Shown one piece after another: positions 62,478-64,000 of a stretch of 64,000 bases of DNA. Source of the DNA: Desulforamulus hydrothermalis Lam5 = DSM 18033 (lineage in GTDB: Bacteria; Bacillota; Desulfotomaculia; Desulfotomaculales; Desulfotomaculaceae); contig NZ_CAOS01000003.1 of NCBI RefSeq assembly GCF_000315365.1, positions 558,001-622,000 on the forward strand, written 5' to 3'. The notes under the pieces are model-generated. The model did not search any database and was not told where the DNA came from. It saw only the letters and a list, made by a program, of their open reading frames with translations. The position numbers were made by a program, and so were the translations under genes. How positions within the stretch are numbered: the stretch's first letter is position 1; each line of letters opens with the position of its first letter.

Positions 62478-63630
62478 AACACACCTCTAAATCTGACCTG
62501 GTCAACCAACAGGGATTGGTCAACAGGCAGGGATCCTGCTCTGCCCGATCGGCTAACAAAGCAATTTCCTGCACCTGCAAGTTGCCAAGGTTGTCTGTGG
62601 TTATACCAAGGCGTTGTCTAACATCATGCAAATATTGCAGCAATGCCGGCAGCACCAAGCCTTCATCCTGCTCCGGCCGCCAGCAGCCCAGGTGCACGGC
62701 TACCTCCCGGTAACGTGCCGCTGCCGCCGCATAATTAAACTCAACTACACCGGAAAGGAGGGTTGCCACACACTGGCCGTGGGGTAAATCCAGCCAGCCC
62801 CCTAAGCTGTGGGCCAGGGCATGGGCTGCCCCTAAAGAAGCGTTGGAAAAAGCCGCTCCGGCGTAAAAACTACTCAACAGTAAATCTCCTCGCACAGTTT
62901 CACTCTCCCGGTACTTGTGAAAATTCTCGATGGCCCGTGACCACCGGCGCAGAGATTGAAAAGCAAAAACATCGGTCAGAGGCGAAGCCAGGCTGGAAAC
63001 AGCTGCCTCAACAGCATGTACCAGAATATCTGCAGCGCCATAGGCTGCCATAGCCATTGGTACGGTTGCCAGGGGTTGCTGATCTAAAAAAGCGGCATCC
63101 GGCACCAGGGCTTTGCTTACCAGCACATATTTATGACGGCTTATTTCATCAGTAATAACGGCAAACTGTGAAATATCAGCCGCACTGCCGGCAAGTGTGC
63201 AAACAGCCAGCAGCGGCGGCAGCGGTCGCAATACCTTATTAATACCCGCATAATCTAAAACATGTCCGCCGTTACTGACCACTGCACCAATTCCTTTGGC
63301 GCAATCTATCACGCTGCCGCCTCCCACTGCCAGAATACCTTGACAAAACTCCTCACTGTAGCAGGTCGCCCCGGCCATTACCTCGGTGACCCGGGGATTG
63401 CTGCTGAGCCGGCGGAATACCGTAACATGAAAGCCTTCTTTTTGAAGCGTATAATGCATCTCCTGCCCCCAGCCGGCCTGCCATACCCGCTCGTCAGTCA
63501 CTAATAAAACCCTTGTCACCGCCAGTTGTCGCAGGTACTGGCCCACCAGCAAACGGCAACCGCTGCCCCCGAATATCTCCGGCAGCAAAAGCTTGTAAAG
63601 CTCCTGGTTTGGTATTACCTCCCTTTCCAT
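62452..63630 (-). CDS. Iron-containing alcohol dehydrogenase, ErcA-like
   Basis: A group-III alcohol dehydrogenase (392 aa). NAD loop VGGGSVIDCAKGIGA; metal ligands in AADILVHAVEA, LGAAHALAHSLGG and LPHGQCVATLL are intact. ATG 63630 with GAGGAGGTG 6 nt upstream (MEREVIPNQELYKLLLPEIF). In Pseudomonas, an alcohol dehydrogenase of this family, ErcA, works with sensor proteins in regulation rather than metabolism. Here the gene overlaps a PAS-GGDEF-EAL gene by 26 nt, so a similar regulatory pairing is suggested. A purely catabolic role is the alternative. Confidence 0.85.
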   Translation of the reverse strand: MEREVIPNQELYKLLLPEIFGGSGCRLLVGQYLRQLAVTRVLLVTDERVWQAGWGQEMHYTLQKEGFHVTVFRRLSSNPRVTEVMAGATCYSEEFCQGILAVGGGSVIDCAKGIGAVVSNGGHVLDYAGINKVLRPLPPLLAVCTLAGSAADISQFAVITDEISRHKYVLVSKALVPDAAFLDQQPLATVPMAMAAYGAADILVHAVEAAVSSLASPLTDVFAFQSLRRWSRAIENFHKYRESETVRGDLLLSSFYAGAAFSNASLGAAHALAHSLGGWLDLPHGQCVATLLSGVVEFNYAAAAARYREVAVHLGCWRPEQDEGLVLPALLQYLHDVRQRLGITTDNLGNLQVQEIALLADRAEQDPCLLTNPCWLTRSDLEVCYGRTCRSK

Positions 63631-63687
63631 GACTAACACCTCCTCTGCCAGGTATGGTACATTTTCTTTAATATGTAAGAATATGTA

Positions 63688-63711
63688 AGCGCTTGGTGCA
63701 AAGCCAAGCGC
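63688..63711 (-). terminator. Hairpin between the last gene and the alcohol dehydrogenase gene
   Basis: Minus-strand GCGCTTGG-CTTTGCA-CCAAGCGC, an 8-bp perfect stem, then TTACATATT. The T-tract is poor. It is about 50 nt past the stop of the partial gene. Confidence 0.5.
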
Positions 63712-63758
63712 CACTTTAAATCTGTTTTTAACAATTTAACAAACATGCTCTTAATTTT

Positions 63759-64000
63759 TTATTGTAAAAAGTTTTTCTCATAAAAAGCAATTGCCTCATC
63801 AATGTGCTTTTGCAAATGCGGTTTTAGTTCTAAACATTTTTCCTTGGCTGCGGCCGCATCATAACCGGCGTCTATGAGAAAAGCAAAGGTGCTGACCATC
63901 TCCAAAAACTGTGAGTTTTTCTCAGCCAAAAGATTAACCAAAGTCTTCTTTATTTCAAATTGATAATGGAGACATTCAGCCAGTTTCTCTTTAAACCTGC
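63759..64000 (-). CDS. Unrecognised helical protein, C-terminal part (cut by window edge)
   Basis: The frame is open to the window edge: RFKEKLAECLHYQFEIKKTL, then NLLAEKNSQFLEMVSTFAFL, and on to EAIAFYEKNFLQ. Because the frame continues upstream, the short ORF beginning at 63941 (a TTG with no ribosome site) is probably just the end of a longer gene. The visible ~80 residues are helical and charged. I do not recognise the family. Confidence 0.6.
   Translation of the reverse strand, partial: RFKEKLAECLHYQFEIKKTLVNLLAEKNSQFLEMVSTFAFLIDAGYDAAAAKEKCLELKPHLQKHIDEAIAFYEKNFLQ

Overview
The window looks like chromosomal DNA of a Gram-positive, endospore-forming Clostridia-type Firmicute that is GC-rich for its phylum. 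A Desulfotomaculum/Pelotomaculum-like (Peptococcaceae sensu lato) origin is my best guess. It rests on the gene order hpr/rapZ/yvcK/whiA/rpoN/gap and secA/prfB/ftsEX/ctp/minJ-like/uvrBA, the split transketolase, an SLH-domain exoprotein with csaB, many GTG and TTG starts with strong GGAGG sites, and GGGGACGGT hairpins of a kind I recall from that group. Almost all genes are on the minus strand. I see no tRNA, rRNA, CRISPR array, transposase or prophage.

Layout. 1-9.7 kb: gap (cut by the window edge), rpoN, whiA, a polysaccharide deacetylase, yvcK, rapZ, an HPr-like gene without the phospho-histidine, a HAD phosphatase and uvrC. 10-12.9 kb: a plus-strand TetR/HlyD/ABC-2 permease operon with a clear promoter and operator but no ATPase gene. 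13-19.8 kb: uvrA and uvrB with a LexA-like box, a heptad coiled-coil gene, a family-4 uracil-DNA glycosylase and a DUF3243 gene. 20-32 kb: the division/cell-wall block (MinJ-like PDZ protein, S41 protease, M23 hydrolase, ftsX, ftsE), split transketolase, a YitT-family protein, prfB with its programmed frameshift, and secA. 32-35.9 kb: hpf with a SigH-like promoter, csp, a gene-free stretch with DnaA and Spo0A boxes, comF, and a mini-operon of DUF1659, DUF2922, XhlA-like and holin-like genes. 36-40.6 kb: a degenerate GGDEF protein, a half-size glycosyltransferase, an orphan histidine kinase, and metK under a SAM-I riboswitch. 40.6-51.6 kb: a PRC-barrel gene, murJ, a secreted subtilase with three SLH domains behind a structured leader, phosphohexomutase, galE, galU, a WecA/TagO-type enzyme and fabZ. 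51.7-60.1 kb: an isolated FAD oxidoreductase between two repeat copies, then a surface-polymer set (lipoprotein, beta-propeller protein, phosphodiester glycosidase, csaB, DUF5693). 60.2-64 kb: a PAS-GGDEF-EAL gene with an in-frame TAA near its start, an ErcA-like iron alcohol dehydrogenase, and an unrecognised partial gene.

How the genes fit together. galU, galE, the WecA-type enzyme, the phosphohexomutase, csaB, DUF5693 and the phosphodiester glycosidase suggest building and pyruvylating a secondary cell-wall polymer, which would anchor the SLH subtilase encoded in the same window. FtsEX, the LytM hydrolase, S41 protease and MinJ-like protein form a septation block.

The most novel-looking signals are: a 209-bp terminal-inverted-repeat element (two full and three partial copies) whose full copies show a compensatory base-pair change; the DUF1659/DUF2922/holin-like mini-operon beside comF; the nonsense codon in the c-di-GMP gene next to the ErcA-like gene; the structured leader with an intrinsic terminator before the SLH subtilase; and the cluster of DnaA-box-like sites upstream of csp.
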